Positions 31,752-40,084 of a stretch of DNA of 64,000 nt are shown here, piece after piece. Below the pieces are notes generated by a model. It was not told the origin of the DNA and made no database searches. It saw only the letters and a list, made by a program, of their open reading frames with translations. Each line of letters opens with the position of its first letter. Within the stretch, counting starts at the first letter, position 1. Where the stretch lies: assembly GCA_964529305.1 (NCBI GenBank), contig CAZGUX010000031.1, positions 36,173 through 100,172 of the forward strand, given 5' to 3'. A program made the translations under genes and the position numbers. The DNA comes from CAZGUX01 sp964529305. Its GTDB lineage: Bacteria > Acidobacteriota > Terriglobia > Bryobacterales > Bryobacteraceae.

Positions 31752-33005
31752 CTACCTGCCGCGCACGTCGATGCACGTCATTTTGGTCATGTCCCGCAGG
31801 ACCAGTTTCCCGTCGGACAACGCCATCGGCCCCCAGACGTCTTCTCCGCCGAGTACCTGGGCCTTGGCGAGTTCCTTATAGCCGGCGGCGTTGGCCTCGA
31901 TCAGGCGGAGCATGCCTGTCTTGCCTTCCAGGACGAAGAACATCCCGTCGGCAAACAGGAAACTGCCCAGCTCGAACGAGGCTTTACCGTCGCTGTCCCA
32001 AACCGGCTTCCCGTCGAAGTTCAGGCAGGTGAACAACCCGCGGCGCTTCTTGCCCACCGCGAAGAAGTGCCCGTTGACCACGACGGGCGTATGGACTTCG
32101 GAGTTCCAGTCGCTGCCCTTCAGGTCGAACACGGTCTCGGCGCGGAAGGCGCCGCCGGCCTGCCGGACGCGAATCATGACGCTGCCTGCGTCATATGGCC
32201 CTGTCACGAAGACCCGCTGGCCGTCGATCGCCAGCGGCGAGGGAACCGCCGCAACGTTGAACTTGCGCGGGAACGTCCACAGCAATTTGCCGTCCTTCGC
32301 CGCCACTCCCAGAACTCCCTCGAGCGTCGAATACAGGTACTGGCGGACGCCGTCCAGGGCCGCGGGCATCACGGAAACGTGCGACATCAGGAGGTTGCTG
32401 GGGTTGGGGGTGCGCCAGATTTCCCTGCCAGTGGCCTTGTCGAGGGCGACCAGAATCGCGTCGCCGCCCGTGGCGATGACGATCCGGTCCGCCTCCACCA
32501 GCGGGTTCTGGCCGTTGTACCAGGGTGGGATGCGGGTCTTGTAGGCGGCGGCCAAATCCTTGTACCAGACTTGTTTGCCAGTCTTTGCGTCCAGAGCGTG
32601 AAGGCCGCACTTGGGGTCGAGCGAGAAGACAAACCGTCCGTCGGCGCCAGGCACGGTGCGGGTGATGCTGTGATTCGGGCGGATCTTGCGGACCTCTTTG
32701 AACCGCCACACCTCCTTGCCGGTGAGCAGCGACCGGCAGACGACGCCCCATTCCGAGGTGGCTTCCAGGTAGTCGTTGTGATACACCCGGCCGGCCACGA
32801 TGGCCGGGCCGGCATAGCCCTGGCCAACCGGAACGGTCCAAAGGACCCTCGGCCCCGTCGCCGGCCACTGCCGCAACAGTCCGGTTTCGTTGGATTTGCC
32901 GTCCCGGGCAGGCCCTCGAAATTGAGGCCAGTCCGCCGCAGCGAGGGCGAACTGGCCCAGGATCAACCACCAGATGAATCGAACGACCACCTGAACCCGT
33001 AGCAC
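31752..33005 (-). CDS. Secreted PQQ-like beta-propeller protein
   Basis: 417 residues. The GTG at 33005 sits 6 nt after GGAG and gives a signal peptide (VVVRFIWWLILGQFALAAA). The mature protein begins ADWPQFRGPARDG, the typical opening of planctomycete/acidobacterial PQQ-like propellers, then about eight blades with 'G..V...D..TGK..W' motifs (LLTGKEVWRFKEV, DAKTGKQVWYKDL, DKATGREIWRTPN, DGKLLWTFPRKF). There is no evident PQQ-dehydrogenase active site, so it is probably a scaffold or binding protein rather than an enzyme. It is first in the redox operon, 13 bp before the NHL gene. Confidence 0.82.
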   Translation of the reverse strand: MLRVQVVVRFIWWLILGQFALAAADWPQFRGPARDGKSNETGLLRQWPATGPRVLWTVPVGQGYAGPAIVAGRVYHNDYLEATSEWGVVCRSLLTGKEVWRFKEVRKIRPNHSITRTVPGADGRFVFSLDPKCGLHALDAKTGKQVWYKDLAAAYKTRIPPWYNGQNPLVEADRIVIATGGDAILVALDKATGREIWRTPNPSNLLMSHVSVMPAALDGVRQYLYSTLEGVLGVAAKDGKLLWTFPRKFNVAAVPSPLAIDGQRVFVTGPYDAGSVMIRVRQAGGAFRAETVFDLKGSDWNSEVHTPVVVNGHFFAVGKKRRGLFTCLNFDGKPVWDSDGKASFELGSFLFADGMFFVLEGKTGMLRLIEANAAGYKELAKAQVLGGEDVWGPMALSDGKLVLRDMTKMTCIDVRGR

Positions 33006-33271
33006 GCACGACTCCGTTCGCCCCCGCCGGTAAGCGGTACCCCGAATGGAGAGAACTCGCGGCATCGGGTTGACCCTCGCCGGGGGTGGTGGGCCGGCCA
33101 GGGGACCGCCCACTTTCGCGACGGTCCGGGTACCTGTGACGGTTGCCGGAAGACGACGGGAGAATATATTCACCCGGTTGACCGGTCCCCCCACCCTCAG
33201 CGGCGGCAGAACGTAGTAGTCTCAATGGAAGTCGACTCTCTGGTTTGACAATTCCACCTCGCGGAGAAGCT
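33006..33271. promoter_or_regulatory. Divergent promoter region between the redox operon and the lectin-like gene
   Basis: About 265 bp separate the minus-strand operon start (33005) and the plus-strand gene at 33272. The region must hold the operon promoter. I see no clear operator palindrome or riboswitch. TTGACA (33245-33250) is a good -35 candidate for the plus-strand gene, but no clear -10 fits the short distance to the start codon. Confidence 0.4.
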
Positions 33272-33928
33272 ATGAAGACGGTATTGTTCGCTTTCAGTGT
33301 CGTTACCCTGTTTGCGCAAGCGCCCAAGCAGCCGCCGGCGCCCATGACGTTTTTCCTCACCAGTACCGGCGTTGGAGATGGCGCAAACCTAGGCGGTCTG
33401 GCGGGAGCCGATGCCCATTGCCAGAAACTCGCCTCCGCCGCCGGTGCGGGCGATCGGACCTGGCGTGCCTATTTGAGCGCCTCGGCGAGCGACGGGAAAC
33501 CCGCCGTGAACGCCAGAGACCGAATTGGCAGCGGCCCATGGCACAACCAGCGAGGCGCTCTGGTTGCACGCGACCTGGGGCACCTTCACGGTGACACGCT
33601 GGATCTGGCCCGCGCAGGCAATGTAATCACCAAGAACAACGGCATCACCGAAAAAGGCGAGTTGGTGAACGGCGTTGGCGACAAGCCCAACATGCACGAC
33701 ATCCTCACCGGCAGCCAAACGGATGGAACCGCCTACTCCGACGGATCGGACCACACCTGCAAGAACTGGACGAGCAACGGGGAGGGCTCGGCTCAGGTCG
33801 GCCATCACGACCGCAATGGCGGCGGGATCTCCTGGAATTCCGCCCATCCGTCGCGGGGTTGCAGCCAGCCGAACCTGGTGGGAACCGGGGGCGCCGGATT
33901 GTTCTATTGTTTTGCCCCGGGCAGATAG
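33272..33928 (+). CDS. Secreted lectin-like protein (endostatin/DUF1554-like fold)
   Basis: 218 residues. Signal peptide (MKTVLFAFSVVTLFAQ). The mature part follows the pattern 'F(F/L)(L)TS.G.GDGANLGGLAGADAHCQ.LA..AGAG.RTWRAYLS' and later TDGTAYSDGSDHTCKNWTS, then SAHPSRGCSQPNLVGTGGAGLFYCFA, with four conserved-looking cysteines. This is the collagen/endostatin-like C-type-lectin-related domain often found in secreted bacterial proteins. Ligand unknown. Confidence 0.72.
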   Translation: MKTVLFAFSVVTLFAQAPKQPPAPMTFFLTSTGVGDGANLGGLAGADAHCQKLASAAGAGDRTWRAYLSASASDGKPAVNARDRIGSGPWHNQRGALVARDLGHLHGDTLDLARAGNVITKNNGITEKGELVNGVGDKPNMHDILTGSQTDGTAYSDGSDHTCKNWTSNGEGSAQVGHHDRNGGGISWNSAHPSRGCSQPNLVGTGGAGLFYCFAPGR

Positions 33929-34039
33929 GCGCCCCGCCCTGGGAGGAGCATCGAAACGAAGCCTGCACCAACCCAAGGCAGGTCTGGCGGTCGCCGTCCT
34001 TAACAACGACGCTGATGGGATCCACCCCGCGCTGCGGGT

Positions 34040-34930
34040 TCATTGACAGACAGTGCGGATCGGGGCTTCGAGGCATCTGCAGCCTGCGAGCCTCATCGAT
34101 TCCCGCGCCCCGAGTTGGATCCGGGTCTCTCGGTGCTGGGCGTAGACCCAGAGTTGGAGGCAGGCAGCGGCTCGCACCGCCGAAACTTCCGTCGACGCCA
34201 AAGACTGCAGCCTCTCCACCACGTACCTTTCCGCTCCGCGGTCCGGAACGCCCTGCTCCACCTGGCGGGCAAACGCCAAGTCGTCGATCTCGCCATCGCC
34301 CCGCGTCAGTAGGAGATCGGCCAGCGCATATTCGAGTGGCTTTCCGGGGGCGGCCCGGTATCGCAGATGAGCGCCGCTGTCTACGAATTCGGTACAGTAA
34401 TCCCAGCCGTCGCAGGCCATTCGCAGAAGGTCGCCGTCGCGACGGAGCCACAGGATCCGGCGGTCGGGTTTCGAGTCGAAGCCAAGCGGTCTGGGACCAT
34501 TGAAACAGCCCGCGAGTCCAAAGTAAAAGACGGGAATCACGGGATCAGCGAGCGTTCCAGTGGAAGCGCGTGTGACTAGGCCCGGGCGTCCGCTCCCTTC
34601 CGGTCGCGGCTCTGTGTGTGCAGGGGGTGGCGGACCGATCAATCGCCAAACACGATCTTCGCCAGGAGCCTGGAGGATATTCTCAAGGCGGACTGCGACT
34701 CGATAAAGCTGCATCGGATAGCCGGGCGTATTCCTTGAAAGAACGGTCGACCCGACCTTCCGGGCCGGACCCGCCATGCCGACGATGACGATCGGCGCCT
34801 CGCGGGCTCGCTCGCTCATCGCGCGCTCGTGCTCGACCAGATTGGTTGGGCGGGCACAGCCAATTGCCAGAGCGCCCACCAGGACCGGCGCGGGGAACCA
34901 CCACAGACGCCGAGTGAAGGCTTCTCTCAT
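34040..34930 (-). CDS. Predicted lipoprotein of unknown function, carrying an in-frame repeat insertion
   Basis: 296 residues. The N-terminus ends in a lipobox-like LAIGC (VLVGALAIGCARP; lipidated Cys about 25). The middle contains the peptide TEPRPEGSGRP (about 107-117), encoded by a copy of the 25-bp dispersed repeat and looking like an in-frame insertion between GPPPPAH and GLVTRAS. The second half (YRAAPGKPLEYALADLLLTR, VVERLQSLASTEVSAVRAAA) suggests a helical repeat-like fold. I recognise no family. Confidence 0.6.
   Translation of the reverse strand: MREAFTRRLWWFPAPVLVGALAIGCARPTNLVEHERAMSERAREAPIVIVGMAGPARKVGSTVLSRNTPGYPMQLYRVAVRLENILQAPGEDRVWRLIGPPPPAHTEPRPEGSGRPGLVTRASTGTLADPVIPVFYFGLAGCFNGPRPLGFDSKPDRRILWLRRDGDLLRMACDGWDYCTEFVDSGAHLRYRAAPGKPLEYALADLLLTRGDGEIDDLAFARQVEQGVPDRGAERYVVERLQSLASTEVSAVRAAACLQLWVYAQHRETRIQLGARESMRLAGCRCLEAPIRTVCQ
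34590..34614. repeat. 25-bp dispersed repeat, copy 2 (inside the lipoprotein gene)
   Basis: Identical to 30256-30280. Here it is read in a different frame, as TEPRPEGSGR, within the predicted lipoprotein. Confidence 0.85.
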
Positions 34931-35229
34931 CGGCTGACCTTAACCCCAAGGACGCCGGCCGGCGCTGGTTTGTTCCGGGCACCGTCGATTCCCAGATTCT
35001 GCTCGCCGACGACTCAGGATGGGAACTAGCTTGGGGAGTTGGGCGAGCTTTGCGCCGCCAGCCGCAGGCGCACCGCTCCGGCGGCGGTGTCCACCTGGGA
35101 CTCGCCGTGATACCGGTACGTGTACGCAAGCACGGGCTCAGCCATCGGAAATACTATGATCGTCGGGATCGGGCAGGGGCTTTACGGCCAGGCGGCGCCC
35201 CTTGCCGGTCGTTGGTTCGCCGGCCCTCT
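34931..35229. other. 300-bp gap with a possible decayed coding fragment
   Basis: On the minus strand an ATG at about 35145 opens a 39-codon frame (MAEPVLAYTYRYHGESQVDT, then AAGAVRLRLAAQ) that has a natural protein look, but nothing extends it on either side. It may be the end of a lost gene. I see no other feature. Confidence 0.3.
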
Positions 35230-36396
35230 CTAGCAGGCCCCGAATTCCAACCACGCATCGCGGAAGTGGACCATCGTCTCCCAGGGAGCCGTGTGGGGCG
35301 TGTTGCAACTGGAGGAGAAGATAAACCGGTGGGCGTAGGGACGCATCCGCTCAAACAGGTCCTCTACGTAGGCAAAGACCTCACTCCTGGTGGTGAAACG
35401 GTCGAACTCCATCGCACTGACGCCGCCCGTAACAATCAGGCGGTCGCCGGAAAGCCTCATTGCCTCGTCGAGTTCTACATCACCGAGTGTTGGAAAAGCC
35501 ACGCCCTCCAGTCCGTCGACGCCTAACGATCCGATGAGTCTGAGGTTGGCTTTCTGCTTGCCGCAGGCGTGGATGAAGAATGAGCACCCGCGTTCGTGAC
35601 CAATCGCCGCCGCCTTCTCGTAGAACGAGGCCGAACAGCGCTCGACGACTCTCGGCGGGTGGAACAGGGTGTCGAGGTTGTCCATGGACATCATGGCCGG
35701 AACGCCCGCGGCGGCAATCTGGCGCGCGAGGTCGAGCATGGCAATCTCGTGCGCCGCCATTACCGCGGCGGCCCGCTCGGGATTGTCCGCCAGAAAATAA
35801 GTCGTGCGGGCCGGATTCATGGCGAAATGCAGCAGCTTGAGCGGACTGTACAGTTCGCCCGCAATGACAAATCCGTCCTCACCCGTCTGCTCCTCGATCG
35901 CACGAAAGCGCTCTTCCCGAAACGCCCAGCGGCGCCGGTGCACCAGTTCTTCAAACGCATCGATTTCGCGCTCCACGTCCTCCACCAGGAACTTTTCCTG
36001 CACCAGGGTCGACTGCCCGGTCACGTAACGAAGCCGCTCGGAAAGGTCGCCTTTGGGGGTCCGGTAACGGCGTTCGAAAACGCGATCCGGCCCCACGCGG
36101 GTTTCCGTCTCGTCGCATTCGACGCCCTCGTAGACCGCGTCCGTCAGCCCCCCGAACCAGGTGGTCTCCTGGTCGCAATAGACGTTCCGGCTGAAGACGT
36201 CGAGGCGCATCCGGCGGAGCAGGTCCAGTTGCGTCGGGCAGTGGTGCACCTCCGGCGGCAGGCCGTTTCGCTGAGCGTGGGCAAACCACTGCCAGTAGTT
36301 CGGCGCGTACGGGATCCGGTCAGGACGTTCCCGGCGCAAAACCGCTCGCAGGCTGCCTTGCCTGGCGGCCAGAAGCGGGGATGAGATCGGGAGCAT
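35230..36396 (-). CDS. Uroporphyrinogen-decarboxylase-family enzyme (URO-D fold, probably methyltransferase- or catabolism-related)
   Basis: 388 residues from the ATG at 36396. URO-D-like TIM barrel with the family's late motifs: FIHACGKQ (metal-binding HxCG), LGVDGLEG, GDRLIVTGGVSAMEFD, and the C-terminal FIFSSSCNTPHTAPWETM (SCNTP). These stand-alone URO-D proteins, common in Acidobacteria and Planctomycetes, are not HemE and resemble MtaA/CmuA-type corrinoid methyltransferases; the substrate is unknown. Start codon lies 8 bp after the stop of the upstream BNR gene, so they form one operon. Confidence 0.78.
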   Translation of the reverse strand: MLPISSPLLAARQGSLRAVLRRERPDRIPYAPNYWQWFAHAQRNGLPPEVHHCPTQLDLLRRMRLDVFSRNVYCDQETTWFGGLTDAVYEGVECDETETRVGPDRVFERRYRTPKGDLSERLRYVTGQSTLVQEKFLVEDVEREIDAFEELVHRRRWAFREERFRAIEEQTGEDGFVIAGELYSPLKLLHFAMNPARTTYFLADNPERAAAVMAAHEIAMLDLARQIAAAGVPAMMSMDNLDTLFHPPRVVERCSASFYEKAAAIGHERGCSFFIHACGKQKANLRLIGSLGVDGLEGVAFPTLGDVELDEAMRLSGDRLIVTGGVSAMEFDRFTTRSEVFAYVEDLFERMRPYAHRFIFSSSCNTPHTAPWETMVHFRDAWLEFGAC

Positions 36397-36404
36397 GGGA
36401 CAGT

Positions 36405-37460
36405 TCAGGGAACTTTCCAAATCACGGCCCGGGCGTAGGCTCCGTCCAGTTTGTTGACGTCGTCGTCGACCCCATAGTACATCGTGACCACCTTGCCGGG
36501 CTCGATTTCGACCGAACTCGGATAGCCGCAATCGCGGTTGTGGGCGTCGGCGGCGAGTTGAATGACCTCCGGTCCCCAGTCCTGCCCGAGGTTGCGGCTG
36601 AGGAGAGCACGAACGCCGAAGGGCCGGTTTCGTTCGCCGTGCACCAGCAGGAGCCTGCCGTCCTTCAGGACGGTGATATCGGCCGGGTGTTCGTGGTCCC
36701 CGGTGATCCGCCGGACCGGAGTCCAGGTGCGTCCTTTGTCGGAGGAAAAACTCGTCGCCAGGTACTGGCCGTGATGCGCGCGCGCCACAGCCAGGAGCCG
36801 CCCGTCCCGCAGCAGGGTCAAGCTGGTCTCGTTGAAGTGGTCGGCGATCATGGTGGGATCCCCCCACGTCTGGCCGCCGTCGCGGGAGCGGAAGACCAGA
36901 GAGCTTTCATGCTCCAGGTTCGGCCCGCGCTCGTAGTAGACGTTCATCAGCACGGTGCCGTCCGGAAGTTGAACCATCTTCCCGTAGGGCGACGCGCCGT
37001 GCTCCACCGCGACCAGTGACTTCCGCGGAGTCTGCCAGGTACGGCCGCGATCCGGGGACCGCACGGTCCAGAGGCTGTCGCGATGCAGAGGCCGAATCCG
37101 CTTGCCGTCGGGCGCATAGCTGCGATCGATGGTGTAGGAGACCAGAATGGTCCCGTCCCGGAGTTGGCCCACCGCGGGGTTACGGTCGTCCATGTCCGCG
37201 TCGACAAGGAGGCTGCGAGTCCAGGTCCGCCCGCCGTCGGTCGAGCGCACCCAGTCGAGCCGTCCTTTCGGTCCGACGTGGGTCGCGCCGCCGCGCAGCG
37301 CCGCGCCGAGTTCGCCGTTGTCGAGCCGGATTAGCACAGGAAAATAGCCGCCTCCATTGACCACGTCAATCCGCTCTGACTCGACTTTTCGGGTTACCCA
37401 GACCGTACTCTCCGCCATCAGGGAAACCCCTGCCACCGCCACTACGATCCACGTCCGCAC
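36405..37460 (-). CDS. Secreted BNR/sialidase-like beta-propeller
   Basis: 351 residues. I chose the GTG at 37460 because AGGAGG lies 6 nt upstream and it gives a signal peptide (MRTWIVVAVAGVSLMAES). At least four Asp-boxes: STDGGRTW, SPDRGRTW, SRDGGQTW, SSDKGRTW, plus a degenerate SRNLGQDW. GYFPVLIRLDNGELGA resembles the strand that carries the first active-site Arg in sialidases (here R of LIRLDNG). Overall it matches exo-alpha-sialidase-like proteins of Planctomycetes and Acidobacteria, many of which have unknown substrates. Co-transcribed with the URO-D gene. Confidence 0.8.
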   Translation of the reverse strand: MRTWIVVAVAGVSLMAESTVWVTRKVESERIDVVNGGGYFPVLIRLDNGELGAALRGGATHVGPKGRLDWVRSTDGGRTWTRSLLVDADMDDRNPAVGQLRDGTILVSYTIDRSYAPDGKRIRPLHRDSLWTVRSPDRGRTWQTPRKSLVAVEHGASPYGKMVQLPDGTVLMNVYYERGPNLEHESSLVFRSRDGGQTWGDPTMIADHFNETSLTLLRDGRLLAVARAHHGQYLATSFSSDKGRTWTPVRRITGDHEHPADITVLKDGRLLLVHGERNRPFGVRALLSRNLGQDWGPEVIQLAADAHNRDCGYPSSVEIEPGKVVTMYYGVDDDVNKLDGAYARAVIWKVP

Positions 37461-37524
37461 GATCGACCTCCTTTGGGGAAACGGATATTGTCTCAGAAAG
37501 CTCCCGCGGCGGCGGACGAGCGCT

Positions 37525-37601
37525 CCGAACCGCGGGTGTAAACCCGTGGACGCCTTGAAGAGGCGAGGCCGACAACCCGCGGGTTGACACCCGCGGTTCG
37601 G
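37525..37601. repeat. Long imperfect inverted repeat (hairpin element)
   Basis: CCGAACCGCGGGTGT (37525-37539) is the exact reverse complement of 37587-37601. Beyond that the arms match over about 25 bp with two mismatches (…GTAAACCCGTGG versus …GTCAACCCGCGG). The spacer is about 30 nt. It lies between the divergent BNR and GAF genes and looks like a REPIN-type unit. Confidence 0.75.
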
Positions 37602-37680
37602 AAACCTGCGCCGCGACGGTGGCGGCGGCAACGCTTGCGCCGCCGTCCGGCCTCCCCAGCTGAGCCTATAATGAAGGCTG

Positions 37681-38271
37681 GTGTCCAAGCTCAGAGACTT
37701 CGAGACCCGCCTGGAGCGCGCCGAGCTTCAACTCCGCTTGTTCCAGCGCGTCAGCCGTTTCCTCGTCAGAGACATTAGCCTGCCGGAGGTGCTGCAAGGA
37801 ATCGTCACGCTGGTGGCCGAGTTCATGCAATGCGACTCGTGCCTGATTTACCTCAGGGATGAAAGCGAGTTGGTCTTGTGCGCGTCCAGCCATCCCAATC
37901 CCGAGGCGATCGGCAACGTGCGACTGCGACTGGATGAAGGACTCACCGGGTGGGTGTCGCGAGAACGGCGGCTGCTTTCCATCTCCCGCGAGGCCTACCA
38001 CGATCCCCGGTTCAAGGGGTTCAGCGACCTGCTGCCGGAAGATACCTATGAAGCGTTTCTATCGGCGCCCGTCATCGCACGCAACCGGGTCGTCGGCGTC
38101 ATCAACGTCCAGCATCGCGCGCCCCATCAGCACAATGGCGCGGAGATGGAAACCCTGACCACTCTCGGCGAGCAGATTGGCTGCGCGCTGGTGCTGGCGC
38201 GCATGGATTCCGAGACGGTCGCCTCCACACGGCATGCCGAACTGGCGCTGGCCTCTCCCCTGAGGCGGTAG
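37681..38271 (+). CDS. GAF-domain protein
   Basis: 196 residues from a GTG. A short coiled-coil start (SKLRDFETRLERAELQLRLF) precedes one GAF domain (about 25-180): SLPEVLQGIVTLVAEFMQCD, LRLDEGLTGWV, APVIARNRVVGVINVQHR. This resembles the GAF of PtsP (EI-Ntr) and NifA-like sensors, which bind small ligands. No output domain is attached, so it may act through a partner or be a truncated descendant. A TATAAT hexamer lies at 37667-37672, only 9 bp before the GTG, which would imply a leaderless transcript. Confidence 0.75.
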   Translation: MSKLRDFETRLERAELQLRLFQRVSRFLVRDISLPEVLQGIVTLVAEFMQCDSCLIYLRDESELVLCASSHPNPEAIGNVRLRLDEGLTGWVSRERRLLSISREAYHDPRFKGFSDLLPEDTYEAFLSAPVIARNRVVGVINVQHRAPHQHNGAEMETLTTLGEQIGCALVLARMDSETVASTRHAELALASPLRR

Positions 38272-38280
38272 CCTCTGCCT

Positions 38281-39339
38281 ATGTGGTGGTTGCTTCTCGC
38301 GATTGGGGTCACCCTTCCGGCCCAGGCAGCCGAACGATGGCGCCTCCAGTATTTCTTCGACCAGGACGATTCGTCTCTTGAACTGGCGGATCTCGCCTTC
38401 CCTTCCAAGGAGCGTGGGATCGCCGTCGGCGTCCTCACGCGCAAGGGCGATCCCAAGCCGGTGTGCCTGATCAGCGCGGATGGTGGGGAGAATTGGGCCA
38501 CCCACGAGATCAAAGGCGTCCCCCAGTCCGTGTTTTTCCTGAATGACCAGATTGGCTGGCTGGTGACCACCGACGGTCTGTTCCGCACGGTGGAGGCCGG
38601 CCTTTCCTGGAAGAAGACCTCGAGCTTCAAAGGGATGCTGCGAGTGCACTTCCTGACAGAGAACCGTGGGTTCGCGACCGGTCTGCGAAAGCAGGCCTGG
38701 GAGACGAGCGATGGTGGAAGAACCTGGACCCTGATTCCTGCCGCAAGGGAGGCGAAGGGAAATCCGGAGCGGGTTGTTTTCGGCTGGATCACGTTTGTCA
38801 CTCCGGCCACCGGGATCATCTCCGGTTGGAACGTGCCAAAGGAAAGCGACTCGTTCGTGTTCGACGACCTGTTGCTCCCGACGTTGGGCCTCACGCTGGA
38901 AACGCGAGACGGAGGCGCCTCCTGGTCGCCACAGGCAGTTTCGATGTTTGGCAGGATCACCCGCGTTCGCACCCGGGACGGGGCCATCGGCCTCGGGCTG
39001 GTGGAATACTCCAGGGTGTTCCCGGTTCCGAGCGAGGTGGTGTCGCTCAATTTCCGAACGGGCAAGAACAGCCCGCTCTATAAGGACTCGGGGATGCGGG
39101 TCACCGACCTTGGCTTTGCCGCGAAGAATACGTTCCTGGCCGGGGTTGAACACGGAGGGCGATTAGCGGAGGCTCCCGTGCCTCGAAAGGTCCGTGTGCT
39201 GGCGAGCGAAAAATGGGACCGCTGGACCGAAATGACCGTCGACTACCGCGCGGTAGCGCGAAAGGTGATCCTGGCCACCTCGCAGGGCTCCGCCTGGCTG
39301 GCTACGGACACGGGCATGATTCTGACGCTCGAGCATTGA
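38281..39339 (+). CDS. Secreted BNR propeller, HCF136/Ycf48-like
   Basis: 352 residues. Signal peptide (MWWLLLAIGVTLPAQAA). Propeller blades with the 'G..V......I..T.DGG..W' pattern: ISADGGENWATHEI, SDGGRTWTLIP, TRDGGASWSPQAV, and FLNDQIGWLVTTDGLF. This fold is that of HCF136/Ycf48-type assembly factors and of many secreted bacterial propellers; there is no photosystem here, so the role is unknown. It begins 9 bp after the GAF gene and is probably co-transcribed. Confidence 0.72.
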   Translation: MWWLLLAIGVTLPAQAAERWRLQYFFDQDDSSLELADLAFPSKERGIAVGVLTRKGDPKPVCLISADGGENWATHEIKGVPQSVFFLNDQIGWLVTTDGLFRTVEAGLSWKKTSSFKGMLRVHFLTENRGFATGLRKQAWETSDGGRTWTLIPAAREAKGNPERVVFGWITFVTPATGIISGWNVPKESDSFVFDDLLLPTLGLTLETRDGGASWSPQAVSMFGRITRVRTRDGAIGLGLVEYSRVFPVPSEVVSLNFRTGKNSPLYKDSGMRVTDLGFAAKNTFLAGVEHGGRLAEAPVPRKVRVLASEKWDRWTEMTVDYRAVARKVILATSQGSAWLATDTGMILTLEH

Positions 39340-40084
39340 AACAGATCTGTGACAGATTGTTTTATCCACACGATCTTCAGGTGCGCGCCTCCGTATCTTG
39401 CTGATTTTGGGCGGAATAATTCCTGAGGAAAATGCGGCCTGTCACCTGATTTTTCTCTTGACCAAACTGTGACAAAGGGCCATGATGACTATGGTTCCAA
39501 GAGGTTCGAGGAAGCAGCGGGCCGCAAGGAGCGTAGCGAACTGAAAGCGTTGAAGCTGTCCGGCGCACATTCTAATGAGCCCGGGCAGTGGAGTGATCGG
39601 AAATCGGGCGATCCTGGACGGCGGGCTTCCGGAGGACAGATCGGCAGCAGTGTTGAACCAAAGGGGCATAAAAACCCCCGATGGGGAGCGAGAGCCGGGA
39701 TGGACATCCGGTGCACGGACGAACCGGGGAGCAACGGAAGTCAAGAACTGGCGCTCTGCAGGGTGTCGGTGGCGGGCTTCGAACGGGCTTCAACGACGTT
39801 CGTGGAACTTCGAAGGGGCAGGTCAGGATCAGTGACCCCGCGATGGCGTCCGGTAAAACGGCAGTCGGTGCGGGCGAGTGAAAGGCCGCTCTGAGAAGTT
39901 GGTCACGGTCCGGCAGTGCGAGCAGAAGGGCCTGGAAGCGTTAATCCGACGCTCCGTAATCAGGAGTGGCGGGGAGCAACCGGGATAACTTCCAGCACGC
40001 CGGGGCGCAGTACTCAGGCCGAGCTAGCCGGCGGTGAGTAGACGTTGCGGAATTGGGTCACTTGGAACCATTTCTTTTTTTGCC
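39340..40084. other. 745-bp non-coding block of unknown nature
   Basis: Starts with a 10-bp palindrome ACAGATCTGT (39341-39350). From about 39480 to 40020 the sequence is GC-rich and rich in purine-run/hairpin-like segments, and no frame sustains a protein motif. One plus-strand frame near 39645-39690 reads AAVLNQRGIKTPDGERE, like the recombinase segment of large serine recombinases, but flanking residues do not support it. The overall look (GGAAGTCAAGAACTGG, GGGCTTCAACG.CGTTCGTGG stretches) reminds me of structured leader regions of mobile introns, but I found no domain V motif or 5' consensus. Treat as unexplained. Confidence 0.35.

Noticed and set aside
39645..39700. Serine recombinase fragment (AAVLNQRGIKTPDGERE)
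   Set aside because: Only one short motif resembles the recombinase domain; upstream and downstream codons in the frame do not match, and no catalytic or zinc-ribbon part is nearby.
39480..40020. Group II intron or RNase P/tmRNA gene
   Set aside because: I looked for a GTGYG-type 5' end, a domain V stem, and the conserved blocks of RNase P RNA and tmRNA, and found none I could defend; kept only as an unexplained region.
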